DNA of 64,000 nt from Mangifera indica (lineage: Eukaryota; Streptophyta; Magnoliopsida; Sapindales; Anacardiaceae), in the NCBI RefSeq assembly GCF_011075055.1, contig NC_058138.1, positions 18,574,928-18,638,927 on the forward strand, read 5' to 3'. Below are positions 11,765 through 23,633 of this stretch, piece after piece. A program made the position numbers and the translations under genes. Each line of letters opens with the position of its first letter. The first letter of the stretch is position 1. A model generated the notes under the pieces. It ran no database searches, had not been told where the DNA came from, and saw only the letters and a list, made by a program, of their open reading frames with translations.

Positions 11765-13994
11765 GTTTTCGTTGGGTGTGTTAATTTTATGTTCATTTTT
11801 TTAATTTTAAAAATTACATTTATTTGGGTACATATTCTTCTTCTGAATATGCATATGAGAGGTTTAGTTCATAGATTTTTTTTTTTTTTTTTTTGCTTCT
11901 TATAATATAATACAACCTTAATGAGAAAATTCGGAAAAATCTTATAATATGTAGCGTAAAGAATCAATAAATAAATCATTACAAATTTACGAGAATATCA
12001 CGCTTGTTAATCAGCCTATTGAGTTTAGCAAAAGGTGTTCAAGTGTGTATCCAAATTATTTTCCAATCTAGGTTTTGGGCTACCCATTTAGGTATCAAGT
12101 TTTGTGTTATAGTCCAATGTATTAATATTTTTCAATCTTCAAACCTATGTCAAATTTGTCGGTAAATTTTTGAATTCAATATATATATATATAACTTATA
12201 ATTATAAGCCCTCTTTGAAGATATGAAAATACCTCAGAAAATTATTTTATAAAATGCCATACAATACAAACATTTGTGAAATCCATCTATGTTTTGATTG
12301 GTCTAAATTCACTTTCTCATCCACAGATTTATAACATGTTGACAAATTTTCAAGTCTTAATTTTGTTTTATTAACTTTACTAATTAGAGCAAATATAGCA
12401 TTGGATTAATTAAATCAGTGTCCTCCTGAGAGCACTAAGAGGGAACTATGATCTGGTTCTTTAAGAGGCAAAACTTTCACTATGATTAAAAACAACAAAC
12501 ACAAAATTGCAAAGACTGATTCTAACTTTATTAATTCCTAGAACTATTTGTCTACATGAAGCACCCACCCCCATAGGGAAACAAGATTGACAGAAGAGCT
12601 AGAAATGTCATATAAACTGTATGCTGCATTTTACTAAACCTTTCATATGTATATAAAGTAATTGACAATAAACATGCATTAATGTGATGGCAATGCTGCA
12701 GACTGAGGTAGTATGCAGAAATTAAATTTGCAATTACATGTTGCAATCAACTAAGGGATAGAAAAAAACTAAAAGAAATGAAACAATTATGTTGCCATTA
12801 CAAATTAGTTTTCCACTCTGAACAACAACGGCGATTAGATGAGGATCATCCAAATTACCATAAGAAAAGATCAATATGAAACAATTGAAAATATAAGCAA
12901 AGACATGAATATTCTCAGTATTTACACAATCTGGATTTAGATCATGGACAAAGAAGAAAAGAATGACTGAGTAAGATCCATAAGTCAATCCAGAACAACA
13001 ATCATATTATAGCTACAATAAAGAATGAACTGAATAAAGCCTTCACACTAACTCATTTGTTCAGTGACACACCAACCGATGTCTAGATTGATGTTTGTAG
13101 TTCTTTTTCTTGGATGAACAGGTAAAGTAATAAGGGAACATATCAAGTTGAACTCTAAATTATTACCTAATCCCTTACTGGAATTGCTCATTATAGCCTC
13201 TTAACCTGGATGAATACACCACTACTTAGGTGCAGGCACATACACCACCGTACAGCAGATTGATGCATGCGCTATCCACAGAACTTTTCATTAAGCAAGT
13301 TCAGCAATTTCTTAAATTCTATTAGAACCTAGCTCATGCCTGAATTTGAAGCTAAAAAAGAATCAAACTTAGGCAATGGTTGACTTTCATTTGAGCCAAG
13401 CTAAATAAACCAAGTTTGCAGGCTCTCAGCTCGTTTGCACAACAAATGGAAAGTCTACACTGCATTAAGTAAAATCGAAAATAGCAAAAACATGAAAGCC
13501 CAGTTATACGTAATTTGGGTCGGTTAATTAAGTCTCTAATATACACCCAACTAAAACTAATTTTCCTCTTTCTTTGTCTTATGCAACATACATGTACATA
13601 CAATAGACAAAAGAAGGAAAAAAACAAAAAAGATAAACTATGGATAAGTGGTCACCAACACAAGTCACTAAAATATCAATGTTGCAAAGAGACACAATCC
13701 TACAGCATTATCAAAAGCACATTCCTTTATAACCGAAACATGAAACCAAAAAAGCATATGAACCCCGCAGGATGCAGCATTTTAAAGAACAACAATAGGC
13801 AAACAGGAAATTAAAATAAGAAGCTCCAAATCAATGGTAGAATACGCATTTCCATCAGGTAATACACAATTTGACAAACAAAAACATAAAAAATTACAAA
13901 ATCTTGAACAAAACGTAACATATTGCATTTGTATCCATTTTTATTAGGAAATATTAATTATTCAACTCAGGCATTAATCTACACCTGACCAGAT
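11765..13994. other. Intergenic region without a clear gene
   Basis: AT-rich, with a short AT repeat near 12180 and a T-run near 11880. Minus-strand open frames at 12734-12988 and 13352-13627 look like chance frames with no recognisable domain. The right part probably holds the 3' UTR of the peroxiredoxin gene. Confidence 0.5.
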
Positions 13995-14684
13995 TTAGAG
14001 CACTTTGAGCATATCTTCTGCTCCACTTAAGGTAAACTCGCCGCCCTCCTCCAAATTTAGCACCTTAACGATGCCGTCCTCAGCCAAAATCGCGTACCTT
14101 CTTGACCGAATCCCCAAGCCTACAGGTTTATCACTCAAATCCAACTCACACCCAATTGCTTTAGTGAACTGGCCATTCCCATCAGACAACAAAAGCACCT
14201 CATCTTTAATTCCAAGATTCTCCTTCCACGCCCTCATAACAAAAGCATCGTTTACAGAAATGCAGGCGATGGTATCCACGCCTTTGGCCTTGAGCTCGGC
14301 GGACTTCTCGACGAAGCCCGGGAGATGCTTTTGAGAGCAGGTGGGCGTAAAAGCGCCGGGAACGGCGAAAAGGATGGCCTTTTTGCCGGCTGTGAGGGAG
14401 GAGATGGTGGTGGTCTGGAGTTCGCCGGCGGGGTCGAAGTAAGAGAGAGTGGCGTCGGGGAGCTTATCACCTAGAGAAATGGCGGCGGTAGTGGGTGCGG
14501 ATTTGGTGAAGGAAAGAGTGAGAGGCTTAGAAAAGTGGCGAGGGAGGGAATGTTTGAGGGGGCGAGAGAGGAAGGAGACGGCTTTAGGAGGAATGAGGGA
14601 GGCTTTGGTTGAGGTGGTGGTGGTGGCGGTGGCGGCGAAAGCAGCGGAGGAGAGAAAACGGGAGAAGGTGAGAGTGGAGGCCAT
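13995..14684 (-). CDS. PRXIIE: Peroxiredoxin IIE, chloroplast type
   Basis: Thiol peroxidase that reduces hydrogen peroxide and alkyl hydroperoxides in plastids. Single exon, 229 residues. Residues 1 to about 67 are rich in Ser, Thr, Ala and basic residues with almost no acids, a typical chloroplast transit peptide. The mature protein has the type II active site PGAFTPTCS with peroxidatic Cys116 and a second Cys at 141, 25 residues later, the usual spacing of the resolving Cys in type II enzymes. Also conserved are [18 protein letters not shown] and LGIRSRRYA. The gene is intronless, as expected for the PrxIIE subgroup. The G/C-rich 5' half contrasts with the AT-rich surroundings. Confidence 0.95.
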   Translation of the reverse strand: MASTLTFSRFLSSAAFAATATTTTSTKASLIPPKAVSFLSRPLKHSLPRHFSKPLTLSFTKSAPTTAAISLGDKLPDATLSYFDPAGELQTTTISSLTAGKKAILFAVPGAFTPTCSQKHLPGFVEKSAELKAKGVDTIACISVNDAFVMRAWKENLGIKDEVLLLSDGNGQFTKAIGCELDLSDKPVGLGIRSRRYAILAEDGIVKVLNLEEGGEFTLSGAEDMLKVL

Positions 14685-14853
14685 TATCGGGTTTGAGCGG
14701 AGGAAACAATGAAGGGTGGAACGTTGGAGAGAATATCAAGGAGAGATGAAGGTTGTAATTTTGTTTTTGGTTGGGAGGGTTTGTCCTTGAGTCAACTTAA
14801 CAAGATTTTTGTGCGGCACAACACAACCGCAACTATTTTCACATTTTTTTTCT

Positions 14854-15627
14854 GGCCAAAGAACTATTTCCCACCCAAACTATGCTTAATTATCAAAGTT
14901 TCTCGTTAACTTTAAAAATACCATTTACCTACTCATGATCGATTAAATTTAACAGAACCCTAACCTCTAAAAATTTAATCTCATTTTTCCCCCTAAAATT
15001 TTAAAAACTAACATTTTATTCTCTAAGCCAAGTTTAAAAAGATCGCATTTTTCCCTTAAAGTTTATTTCAAAATCTGTTCACTTTCTCTAGCGTCATCAC
15101 TGACCGTCTCTTCCTTCCGACAGTTTCTCTTCCACCGACGGCTTGCCTCAACTCCACCCCAACCCAACCCATCCGGCGTCGAGAGAAGTCATATTGAAAG
15201 AGAAATCGTCTTTTCAGACGATAAAGACGAGATCTCGATCTCATCTTTGTGGTCTGGGAAGGCGATTTCTCTTCCTAGACAACATCTCTCGGCACCAAAT
15301 GGGTTGAGATGGAGTTGAGGTGGGCCTTCGGTGGAAAAAAAATTGTCAAAAGGGAGAGACTATTGACAATGGCACCAGAAAAAGTGAACGGGTTTGAAAA
15401 CTAAACCCTATTGGGGAAATGTGATCTTTTTAAACTTGACTTAGGGGAGAAAAGTTATTTTTTAAAATTTAGGAGGAAAATAAAATCATATTTAAGCTTA
15501 TTTTTAATATTAAATATAAAATGAAGGTTTTACCCTTAAAATATGGGTGGGTAAATGAGATTTTTAAAGTTAACAAAAAAGCCTTTGACAATTCAGCATA
15601 GTTTAGGTGGGAAAAGTGCTTTGGCCC
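14854..15627. mobile_element. Foldback Mutator-like non-autonomous element, copy 2
   Basis: The left end is GGCCAAAGAACTATTTCCCA; the right end on the opposite strand is GGGCCAAAGCACTTTTCCCA. Both continue into CACC(C/T)AAACTATGC. The flanks are identical 9-mers TTTTTTTCT (14845-14853 and 15628-15636), the target duplication size of Mutator-like elements, though low in complexity. The two halves face each other through most of the length, including the central GACGAGATCTC region near 15228. No transposase gene. It lies just upstream of the peroxiredoxin gene. Confidence 0.75.
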
Positions 15628-17069
15628 TTTTTTTCTCTTCTAAACGGCAGTTAGAGGTGTCATCTAGATACGGTAATTACAGTTTTAATTTATGGTTTTA
15701 ATTTCAATAAAAAGAAATTTTATGATAAAATTAAAAAAATAATAAAAAAATCCTTATATATCTCTTCTCTCCTCGGTCTCGGTTTCGGTTTTTGTCTTTT
15801 TTTTTATATTAATATTTTTATTTAAAATGTTATTATAATTTTAAATTATTTATATTTTTAATTTATTTAATTTTTATTATATATATTAAAATAGTTAATA
15901 TATGATATTTAAAATAATATATTGATTTTAATTTTAATTTTAGTTAATTTTATTATTTAATATATTTATATTATATTTAAATAATATAAAAAAAATATTT
16001 TTTCATACGAGGGAGATTTTTTTCACTAACAAATAGAACTTTACCTTTTGTTTGTTGCCATCCCCCGTGCCCACGATCACATCTGGAATGGTTTATTATT
16101 ATTTTTAAATTAAATCAAAAAAATTATGAATTATATTTTAAAATTAAATTAAATTAGATTTAAAAAATATTTATTTTTAAAATAAAAATACATGTATAGT
16201 AAATACTTTAAAAAGTATGACTTTACTCTAATTAAAAAAAAAGTGGCTGAAAAAAAAATGTAAAAGATGAATTAAAAATATAGCCATTATATGGCATAAA
16301 TAATTGTATTCATATAAGTGTTACCATATATAAAATTAAGCATGGTGGGATTCATAGTTATAAAAATAATTTTCTATTATATAATAGTTATCGTGTGTGG
16401 GTGATAAGTATCAGTGATAATGGTAATTACGTGGCTATAACCAACAACACATCGTTCTGCAATTGATATGATTTATTGTGCTACAGATAATATCATGCTA
16501 AAACATACAAGAATGCAAGTTATGGCAAGTCATGTTAGCCATGAATTCTTAAGGTTTATAATACAACTCACGCTACGATGGATGGTGTCTTTAAATTTGT
16601 TTTGACAAATTAATCTTTTAAAAAATATTTTTTAATATTTTAATTAATTTAAGGATTAAAAAAAATTACTTAGATCAATTTGTAATTTATATTTAACTTT
16701 TACCATAATTTTTATTATTTTAATATTATAAACAAATGTAAAAATAATTAAACCCATCTCATTAATATTTAAACTTCGAAAGTTTATCTTAAAAAAAAAA
16801 AGAGAGAGAGAGAGGGACGCTCGTTATTGTAAATTTTCACATGTTACATCACAGAAAAATTAAAAATTAAATTAATAGAAGAAATCCTCGCAACTCAAAC
16901 ATAAACAAACAATTAATAACAGACAACTGCCCAAATTAATGACTGATCGAAAGGCAAAGCGCTTGCAAGCTTTCACCTTGTCGATTTATTTTCGTCACAA
17001 CCCTTCAATCCGACTCTGCAATATCATTGACAACAACTCTTATCGCACGCATTCTTTATGATCGTCTCG
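15628..17069. other. Very AT-rich intergenic region
   Basis: From 15640 to about 16850 the sequence is dominated by A and T runs. A short AG repeat lies at 16800-16815. The right end should contain the 3' UTR of the FLA gene. No gene is seen. Confidence 0.5.
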
Positions 17070-17936
17070 TCATAAAGAAAATGCTAATGCTGCAACCATG
17101 GCAACACCAGAGGAGGCCATCCTCTGCACGGTCGTGATCTTGAGACTGATTGCACCTGAAGCTTTCACGTTATCATCATCACTTGAACTATCTGCAACTG
17201 TATTGTCATCAGTAGTACTATCATCGTTCTCCTTCTTACGTTTTGCTGGTGAAGGTGCCGGTGCCGGAGGCTTGGGGCCAAAAATGTTCACGGGGAGAAG
17301 CACTTTGTCGACTTGATAAATTGCAACCTGGCCATCGCTGTAAATGGTGCCAGATAAACTAGTGTTGGTAACGCCTGTTGAGATATTCACTGAATTTGGA
17401 TAAGCTGTTACATTAAGTGGAAAGGTGTATTTACTTGTGTCTCCTGCATTTGTTCTTAGTGGGTTACTCACGGTTTGAAACTGTGACAGAGGGATGTATG
17501 AAGAGATTACATGAAATTGGATTAATTGTTCCTTGTGTTCATCGTTCAAGGAGTTAAGAACCCCAGAACTAAGACTAGAAAACGCCCCATCAGTCGGTGC
17601 AAAGATGGTGACGCCATTGCTTGAGTCATTGAGTTGTTTCTCAATCTGGTCAGCGACAGAGGTGGATTTTAAGAGACGAATAAAGAGGGAAAATCCCTTG
17701 GCTTTTTCAAGGATTTTGGTAACATTGGTGGGGCCTGATGGACCTGGAGCAGCAGCGGGAACAAGCGGAGCTGGAGGTGAACTGGTAGGGAGGGGAGGAG
17801 CTGGAGGAGATGCGGTGGGGGTGGAAGGAGTTGGAGGAGGCAATGGAGCTGGGATTGGCGCCTGGGCTGCAGCTGTGGTGCAATGGAAAACAAAGAGGAC
17901 AAGTGAAAGGGAGAAGAAAGCTTGTTTCAACATCAT
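17070..17936 (-). CDS. Fasciclin-like arabinogalactan protein (FLA), first of a divergent pair
   Basis: Cell-surface proteoglycan of the FLA11/FLA12-like group, linked to secondary wall and fibre properties. 288 residues from the start MMLKQAFF, chosen because its partner begins MMMKQSFF; an in-frame ATG at 18014 would add 26 hydrophilic residues before the signal peptide and is less likely. Layout: signal peptide (about 1-25), Pro/Ala/Ser/Thr-rich AGP region with PAP-, PPP- and APLP-type glycosylation motifs, one FAS1 domain (VTIFAPTDGAFSSL as the H1 box, then QFHVISSY and an H2-like stretch), a second short AGP region (PPAPAPSPA), then an acidic linker and a hydrophobic tail typical of GPI anchoring. 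N-glycosylation sites such as NVT and NTS are present. Intronless. Confidence 0.92.
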   Translation of the reverse strand: MMLKQAFFSLSLVLFVFHCTTAAAQAPIPAPLPPPTPSTPTASPPAPPLPTSSPPAPLVPAAAPGPSGPTNVTKILEKAKGFSLFIRLLKSTSVADQIEKQLNDSSNGVTIFAPTDGAFSSLSSGVLNSLNDEHKEQLIQFHVISSYIPLSQFQTVSNPLRTNAGDTSKYTFPLNVTAYPNSVNISTGVTNTSLSGTIYSDGQVAIYQVDKVLLPVNIFGPKPPAPAPSPAKRKKENDDSTTDDNTVADSSSDDDNVKASGAISLKITTVQRMASSGVAMVAALAFSL

Positions 17937-18680
17937 CCTTGTAGTATTTCGAGACTTGCAATGTTTCAAAGCAAGACTAGACTTGGGTGAAAGTGTTTGA
18001 TGAATTCCAAACAAGGAGAGGAGGTACTTATAATGGCTGTAAAAGGATGAAATTAGGTGAAATGTGAAGCTTTAGTTAGCAAGATCAATCTTTGTTAGAT
18101 ACGTAGAGAGAATCAATGGGGAGATATATGATCCTGTGGGGGCAGATAGCTAGTTTGCTTGAAAAATAAGGAAAACCAGATACTTCGAAGTGGGTGTGTG
18201 GGCAAAATTAATAAAGACGGACTTGACATTTAACACATATTCTGTATAAAATTGTGAGTTGCTTATGGCTACAATGGCACAGCCTGATGAGGAAAGAAGT
18301 TTTGTTACATGAGAAAAAGCCCAACCTATGAATGATATCCTCTATCTTAATGCAATTTTCAGATAGTTACATGTAATTGGATTGTCCACATTAACATAGA
18401 TGGTTAAATGGGTTATCTGGGTGTTATATTTCCCTTATATTCCTAATTCTTAAAATTCAGATGATATGTGATTATATCTTTCACCAATCTAACAAAGAAA
18501 GAGATACTGCATGACAATAACTACACTTGCCAACTAGAATCTCAGATTTTACAGAACTCCATACTTGACACCATTATAAAAACTTTCTCTTCTCCTTCCA
18601 AACTCATCAACACTTTTTGCAGAGCACCAGAGTCCAGTGTTATATCAAACATTTGAACAGTCTTTCAAAATAATTGAAAA
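17937..18680. promoter_or_regulatory. Shared promoter region of the divergent FLA genes
   Basis: 744 bases separate the two start codons. A TATA-like ATTATAAG on the minus strand (18028-18035) lies about 95 bases upstream of the left FLA start. TATAAA at 18575-18580 lies about 100 bases upstream of the right FLA start. Both spacings suit core promoters with short leaders. No other gene fits between. Whether the two genes are co-regulated is inference. Confidence 0.6.
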
Positions 18681-19544
18681 ATGATGATGAAACAATCTTT
18701 CTTCTCTTTTTCACTTCTCCTCTTTCTCCTTCTTTGCACCTCAACCCAAGCCCAGCGGCTGGCTTCTGCCCCGGCTGCACCGACTCCACCAACCGCTCCT
18801 ACCATAGCTCCAACTCCACCCAGTCCAATGACCCCAATTGTAACCATAAATCCACCCCCTATTGGAGCTCCAATTCCATCTGGCCCGACTAATGTCACCA
18901 AAATCCTTGAAAAAGCAGGCCGCTTTTCTCTCTTTATTCGCCTCCTTAAATCCACCACTGTCATTAACCAAATCGAGCATCAAATCAACAGCACCAACGG
19001 TCGCCTCACCATCTTTGCACCGACTGACGGTGCGTTTTCTAGTCTCAGTTCAGGCACTCTCAACTCCCTCACCGACCCACAGAAGGAGTCGTTGATTCAG
19101 TTTCATGTAATCTCTTCATATATCTCGTTACCCCAGTTTCAAACTGTGAGTAATCCATTGAGAACAAATGCGGGAGATAACAGTAGATACAGATATCAAC
19201 TTAATGCCACCGCTTATCCCAATTCAGTGAATATATCAACAGGTCTTACTAACACAAGTGTATCTGCTATCGTATACTCTGATGGCCAGCTCGCCATTTA
19301 CCAAGTTGATAAGGTCCTTCTTCCTTGGGAAATTTTTGGAGCTAAACCTCCAGCAACTGCTCTGGCACCGGCACCTGAAAAACCCAAGAAGGAGAAGCCT
19401 CCGGCTGTTGCATTTAGTCCTGATGATAGTCAAACAGATGCCGCCGATGCCTCTGGCGCAGTGAGTCTCATAATGACCATGCAGAATGTGGTATTGTTTA
19501 AGGTTGCTATAGTTGCCCCGGTGATTATTTTTTATCTAATTTAA
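18681..19544 (+). CDS. Fasciclin-like arabinogalactan protein (FLA), second of a divergent pair
   Basis: Same family and plan as its minus-strand partner; 287 residues, intronless. Signal peptide (KQSFFSFSLLLFLLLCTS), Pro/Ala/Thr-rich AGP segment, one FAS1 domain (LTIFAPTDGAFSSLSSGTLN; QFHVISSYISLPQFQTVSNP; YQVDKVLLP), a second AGP stretch (PPATALAPAPEKP) and a hydrophobic C-terminus ending FYLI that suits a GPI signal. The FAS1 domains of the two proteins share long identical runs, while the AGP and tail regions differ, so they look like an inverted duplication. Three consecutive ATGs start the frame; the first is taken. Confidence 0.92.
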   Translation: MMMKQSFFSFSLLLFLLLCTSTQAQRLASAPAAPTPPTAPTIAPTPPSPMTPIVTINPPPIGAPIPSGPTNVTKILEKAGRFSLFIRLLKSTTVINQIEHQINSTNGRLTIFAPTDGAFSSLSSGTLNSLTDPQKESLIQFHVISSYISLPQFQTVSNPLRTNAGDNSRYRYQLNATAYPNSVNISTGLTNTSVSAIVYSDGQLAIYQVDKVLLPWEIFGAKPPATALAPAPEKPKKEKPPAVAFSPDDSQTDAADASGAVSLIMTMQNVVLFKVAIVAPVIIFYLI

Positions 19545-20075
19545 TACAACAAGATGGGTTATTGATTGGGACAGTTTGCCGGATTGAACGATGGTGATAA
19601 AACTCTTCTTTTCTTCCAATAATGCACAGACTTGCAGAATTCATGCTTGTGTTTACAAACATTAATTTTACATTACTCTGTTATCAGGGGAAAAATCCTA
19701 GTGCTTCCAGTTTTTCCTGCCAATTTTTCAGAAATATGTAAGAAATTATATGAAAGAACTCTGGTCTGGTGTTTTATGTGCTTTTATTTTGGAATTTACT
19801 GTTCGTCTTCTTTGCTTGCGACTTGGAATTTGGAGGGTAAATTATCGAAATAAAAAATTAATTAATGCTTTCAAGAAGCGTAAAAAATTACAAAAACAAA
19901 TGACCTGTTGTGTATATCATAGAAAACTAAAAGAAGATTGAAATGTGGAAGATTGCATTTATCTTGGATTTTTGGCTCTCCCGTCTATTTTCAAATACCG
20001 CTCAGAATTGGGAGTGAAATATGTCACCATTTTTGCTTTCAGCATTAACCATTATAGAAGGCGGCCCAGTGAGGT
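19545..20075. other. FLA 3' region
   Basis: Downstream of the right FLA gene. It probably holds the 3' UTR. Plus-strand open frames at 19632-19853 and 19750-19941 overlap and look like chance. Confidence 0.45.
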
Positions 20076-20587
20076 TCAGTAAATTGGCTGGATTTGACGC
20101 TGGGGAAGATTGAGATGTTGCTTCTGGAAGAAAATATTGTTCATCAATACAATGTCAGATAACGTTTTATAGGCAACAAGCGGCTCCTTAATGAGCCAAT
20201 CAGGGTTGCAGCTGAAAAGGTGATGGGAGCCACTGCCTACGGCATCAACGGTCATTCTAATCAGTACGGTCTATACGTCCAGCCATGAAATCATCCATGC
20301 TGTTCAATACTTCTGCATACATTAATGGATAGGCCAGGCTCCAGCAATGAAGCCGAGTACTGAAGAGCATGAGAATAAACGGGAGATGGCTGTTAGTAAC
20401 TGGTAGATGTTGAGAAGCATATGTATATGGATTTAGCACCTTCTTGTCCGAACTTCTGGTGAGAACCGCTTGAGCAGCTTCCCACCATGGCAGAGCAGTA
20501 ATCGCCCCCAGCCACACTGTGGCCAGAGATTGGTTTGTGGCACTTGGTTTGGGCAGTATTAAACTTCCAAGTATGTCACTCTTACTT
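20076..20587 (-). pseudogene. Frameshifted relic of an unidentified gene
   Basis: A minus-strand open stretch from about 20587 to 20257 reads as natural protein ([76 protein letters not shown]). It stops at a TAG just after GRIDRTD. Shifting one frame at that point continues in the same style (MTVDAVGSGSHHLFSCNPDW, then KEPLVAYKTLSDIVLM) to 20076. A pyrimidine tract ending in AG stands before the first stretch, so it looks like an old internal exon. No start codon, promoter or further exons are seen. I do not recognise the family. It may be a decayed 3' part of a duplicated gene; a sequencing error producing a false frameshift is also possible. Confidence 0.45.
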
Positions 20588-21193
20588 GGAAAAGAAGAAA
20601 AAACAACTTTAGAGCAGTACAGTTAATCATATGACTACTGTGCCCAGATTTAGACTATCATTCCAGAATTCTACTTACTTTAAAACCAAAAATACCCTGA
20701 TCTCATATTTAGATTGTTGGCAGGATAATACGCACACCTATGAAAGCCAATGCAGGGGAGGTTAAAAAATAAAGCCATATTGTAATTTCATTAACCTGTA
20801 CCATGCATCTGATTGAAAGTAATCATTTGAAAGACAAGGAAAAAAACAACTACATAGCTTGAAGTGGTACAAAAATGAAGTGGGTATAATTTCTCAGACC
20901 TATCCATCCTGATAAAGATTTTCAGTTCATCAACTATCATAACAGTTAAATACCAATGCATTAATGGAGAACGGACCAATGTGAGATGTATGCATTCCCA
21001 GAGCTAACAATTGACACATGCATGGTTTTTTTTTTTTTTTGGACACATGCTTGGTTCCATTCTTCAGTTGCTGAATAGTTAACACAATTTTACTTCAGTG
21101 AAATCTTTCTACAGACAAAAAACAAACCAAGCCCAGAGCTTCCCCGTCTAAGCAATTCAGATGAGGCAAGTGTTAGGGTTGTCATCCTAGGTC
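20588..21193. other. Intergenic region upstream of the relic
   Basis: No coding exon recognised. Contains a T-run near 21030. The right part would be 3' UTR of the histone-fold gene. Confidence 0.4.
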
Positions 21194-23633
21194 CTATCCT
21201 TCCCCAGTCTCAGCTAATTTCCTTTCTGACAAGGCATCCTCAGCTTTTACTTTCTCAGGAACAAAATCTAGATACCAAATATATATAGTAATCCACATGA
21301 ATGATAGCAAGGCGATATAGGAAAATTTTGCAAAACATAAACATTTAAGAACACATAAAGGCAAAAGAGAATATTGTACAGTACCTGAGAGAAATTCATA
21401 TCTCATTTGTTTAGAAACAACAGATGCTGAAACAAGAAGAATGAAGGATCTTAATACTACATTAGTTGAATAGGATATATCAAATTTTGCAACAATTTAT
21501 AGTTTCAAATCATTCAAATTGTAATCAAGTTTCTGTGTGCTTCAGGTTGAAATAGCTAGGAATATGACATGCAACTGGATTAGAATTCAGATTTCTGTTC
21601 TAATCCAGTAGCACTCTGGATTCTATATGAACAATTTCCAATCAAGCAACTAAATAATTCAAATGCAAATTCAAGCTACAATAGCATGTGCCCAGGTTAA
21701 AAATTGCATGAAGAAATTTTAAGTCAATTGGATATTATCTGATAAACCTGTCAACAAAGGGTTTTCTTTTTCCTTTTGTGTTTAACATACACCCAGTGAG
21801 AATATTTCCAACTCTGCCTTTTGATATTTTCTGTATCACAAACTTAGGGAAACTTTTGAGTTATGGAGGGACAAACTGGATTTTAATAGAGAAAACTAAA
21901 CGCTCTTTTAGAGGGAAAGCAACACATCTACTTTTGGTTTCAAAACCAGCACCTTTTCTATACTTGCCAACAGTTCTTCTGATGTCATCTGCATTGGCAT
22001 TTAATACAAAAACTTATAATGGGATAGAAGGGAATAGAATAGGTAGGGTTAGAGTGGAAGGCTGAGCATCATCTTTGCACAGAGGGAGAGAGAGAGAGAG
22101 ATGGAAGCCATTTTTACTGTGGATTTGGCTTCTTAGGATTTATTCATGAAAACAATGGGAAAAGATTGAATTGGCTAAACATATTTCCATTATTAAGTGA
22201 ATACGGTTTTCACCCTTTTTAGAGTTTCAATATATGAAGACAGATGCTGACATAAATTTTGAAGTGAATTTAGAAAATGAATAATACCCACATCCAATGG
22301 TGCACAAGCTGTGCGATATTAAATATGTTTGTAGGGTGATCATATCTAATATTCGTTTGCAAAAGATAAATGATTACAATTCAACAAGTTTATGTCAATT
22401 CAATTAAACAACCTTCAATTCAACGTTTTCAAAGGTTCAAAGATGAACAGAAGGTCATATTAAATGAATTATAGCACAGTTAAAAATGCAACAACCCAGA
22501 GGAAAAGTTTGAACAAGAACAACTAGAAAGTACAATTTGATTTCGAATAAAAGAACTAAAAAAAACACATTTTGATTGAGTACCAATCAACATGAAGGTT
22601 GGAAATTTGTTGAGACAAACACAATTCTATATAAGTGTTTCTTGCATAAGACTCTTCATTAGCGATCAAAACAATGGAAATGCAGTACAAAGGTACCATA
22701 TTGTCAGAGTCTCGTTCCCTTAAGATGCTATCAACATAACTATATAAACCCAGAATCTCCAAATGCATGAAAATGGGAAAAAAATGACACTTCAAATGCC
22801 AAAAGCGCCAACTAATCGGTTCTATGATCATGCAACTTTAATATAAAAGCAGTAAAAACACGAAAGCAGAAAATTATTGATGGAGTAATTACCTAAGTGT
22901 TTATAAGCAACAGATTTTTTACGATCCTTAACACAACATGCATAGGCATCTTCACTAAACTGTTCAAGAAACTTCTCCTGCCACCAACAGAAACCATGAT
23001 AAATTATTTTACAAATGTTATCACACAGCATTTGTATCAAAATTTGCTTCGCAAACATTTGATCAAAACAAATTTCTTTCAACGCCCACAATCTCAAAAA
23101 TAGATCTTTAAAAAGAAACCTAACAGATAAAAAATACCTAATTTTTATTTTTAAAAAATTGAAATAAATTTATGCGAAGAAGAGAAGACAAATACCGTAG
23201 CTTTGTTAACGAGAAAAACAGCATCCCCAGTTAATGCAGAATCACAACCTTGACTTTTCATAATCCTTTTAATTCTACTCATGGGAAAGACAGAATATTT
23301 CATGTCCTCTTTCTCTTCCTCATCGTCAAGCTCTTGTTTTTTACCGCTTTTCTTGGGTTTCTTGCTCTCGCTTCGCTTATTTTTTATGGGCTCTAGACTT
23401 CTCTTCTTGTGGGGTTGTTTTTGTTGCGAGTCATTGTTTGATGTTGGTGAGGCAACATCCTTGGAGTCGCTCACGGCACCATTGCTGATCTTGTTAGTTT
23501 TCTGTTTCTTTGAAGTTGCCTTTGGTTTGGTCTTTGTATTGGTCTCCTTCTTCTTCTCCGGAGTTTTCGCTTTGGTTTTGGTTTCTTTTGTTTTCTTCTC
23601 CTCTTCTCCTTTCTTTTTCTTCGAAGAATCCAT
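21194..23633 (-). CDS. DPB3-1: DNA polymerase epsilon small subunit / NF-YC10-like histone-fold protein
   Basis: Nuclear histone-fold protein of the DPB3-1/NF-YC10 type, known in Arabidopsis as a subunit with NF-Y/DREB2A-linked transcription roles. Four exons: 23196-23633, 22893-22977, 21385-21426 and 21194-21267; 212 residues. Residues 1-110 are extremely Lys-rich (KKKKGEEEKKTKETKTK) with Glu/Thr/Ser, probably a disordered nuclear-localising tail. The histone fold then runs from about 115: FPMSRIKRIMKS, DAVFLVNKATEKFLEQF, YACCVKDRKKSVAYKHLASVV. The C-terminus is YEFLSDFVPEKVKAEDAL. Splice phases match and each exon adds a conserved block. The long intron 22892-21427 includes an AG-rich microsatellite near 22086. 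Confidence 0.9.
22086..22104. repeat. GA microsatellite
   Basis: A run of GA dinucleotides within the second intron of the histone-fold gene. Confidence 0.8.

Noticed and set aside
12734..12988. Minus frame containing NLDDPHLIAVVVQSGKLICN
   Set aside because: Looked protein-like for about 20 residues, but the surrounding sequence is not, and no family is recognised.
17533..18000. 155-codon plus frame opposite the FLA gene
   Set aside because: Antisense shadow of the Pro/Ala-rich AGP region, with Gly-rich low complexity and no domain.
20041..20105. Plus-strand frame ending LAGFDAGED
   Set aside because: Very short and overlaps the end of the minus-strand relic; no start or exon signals.
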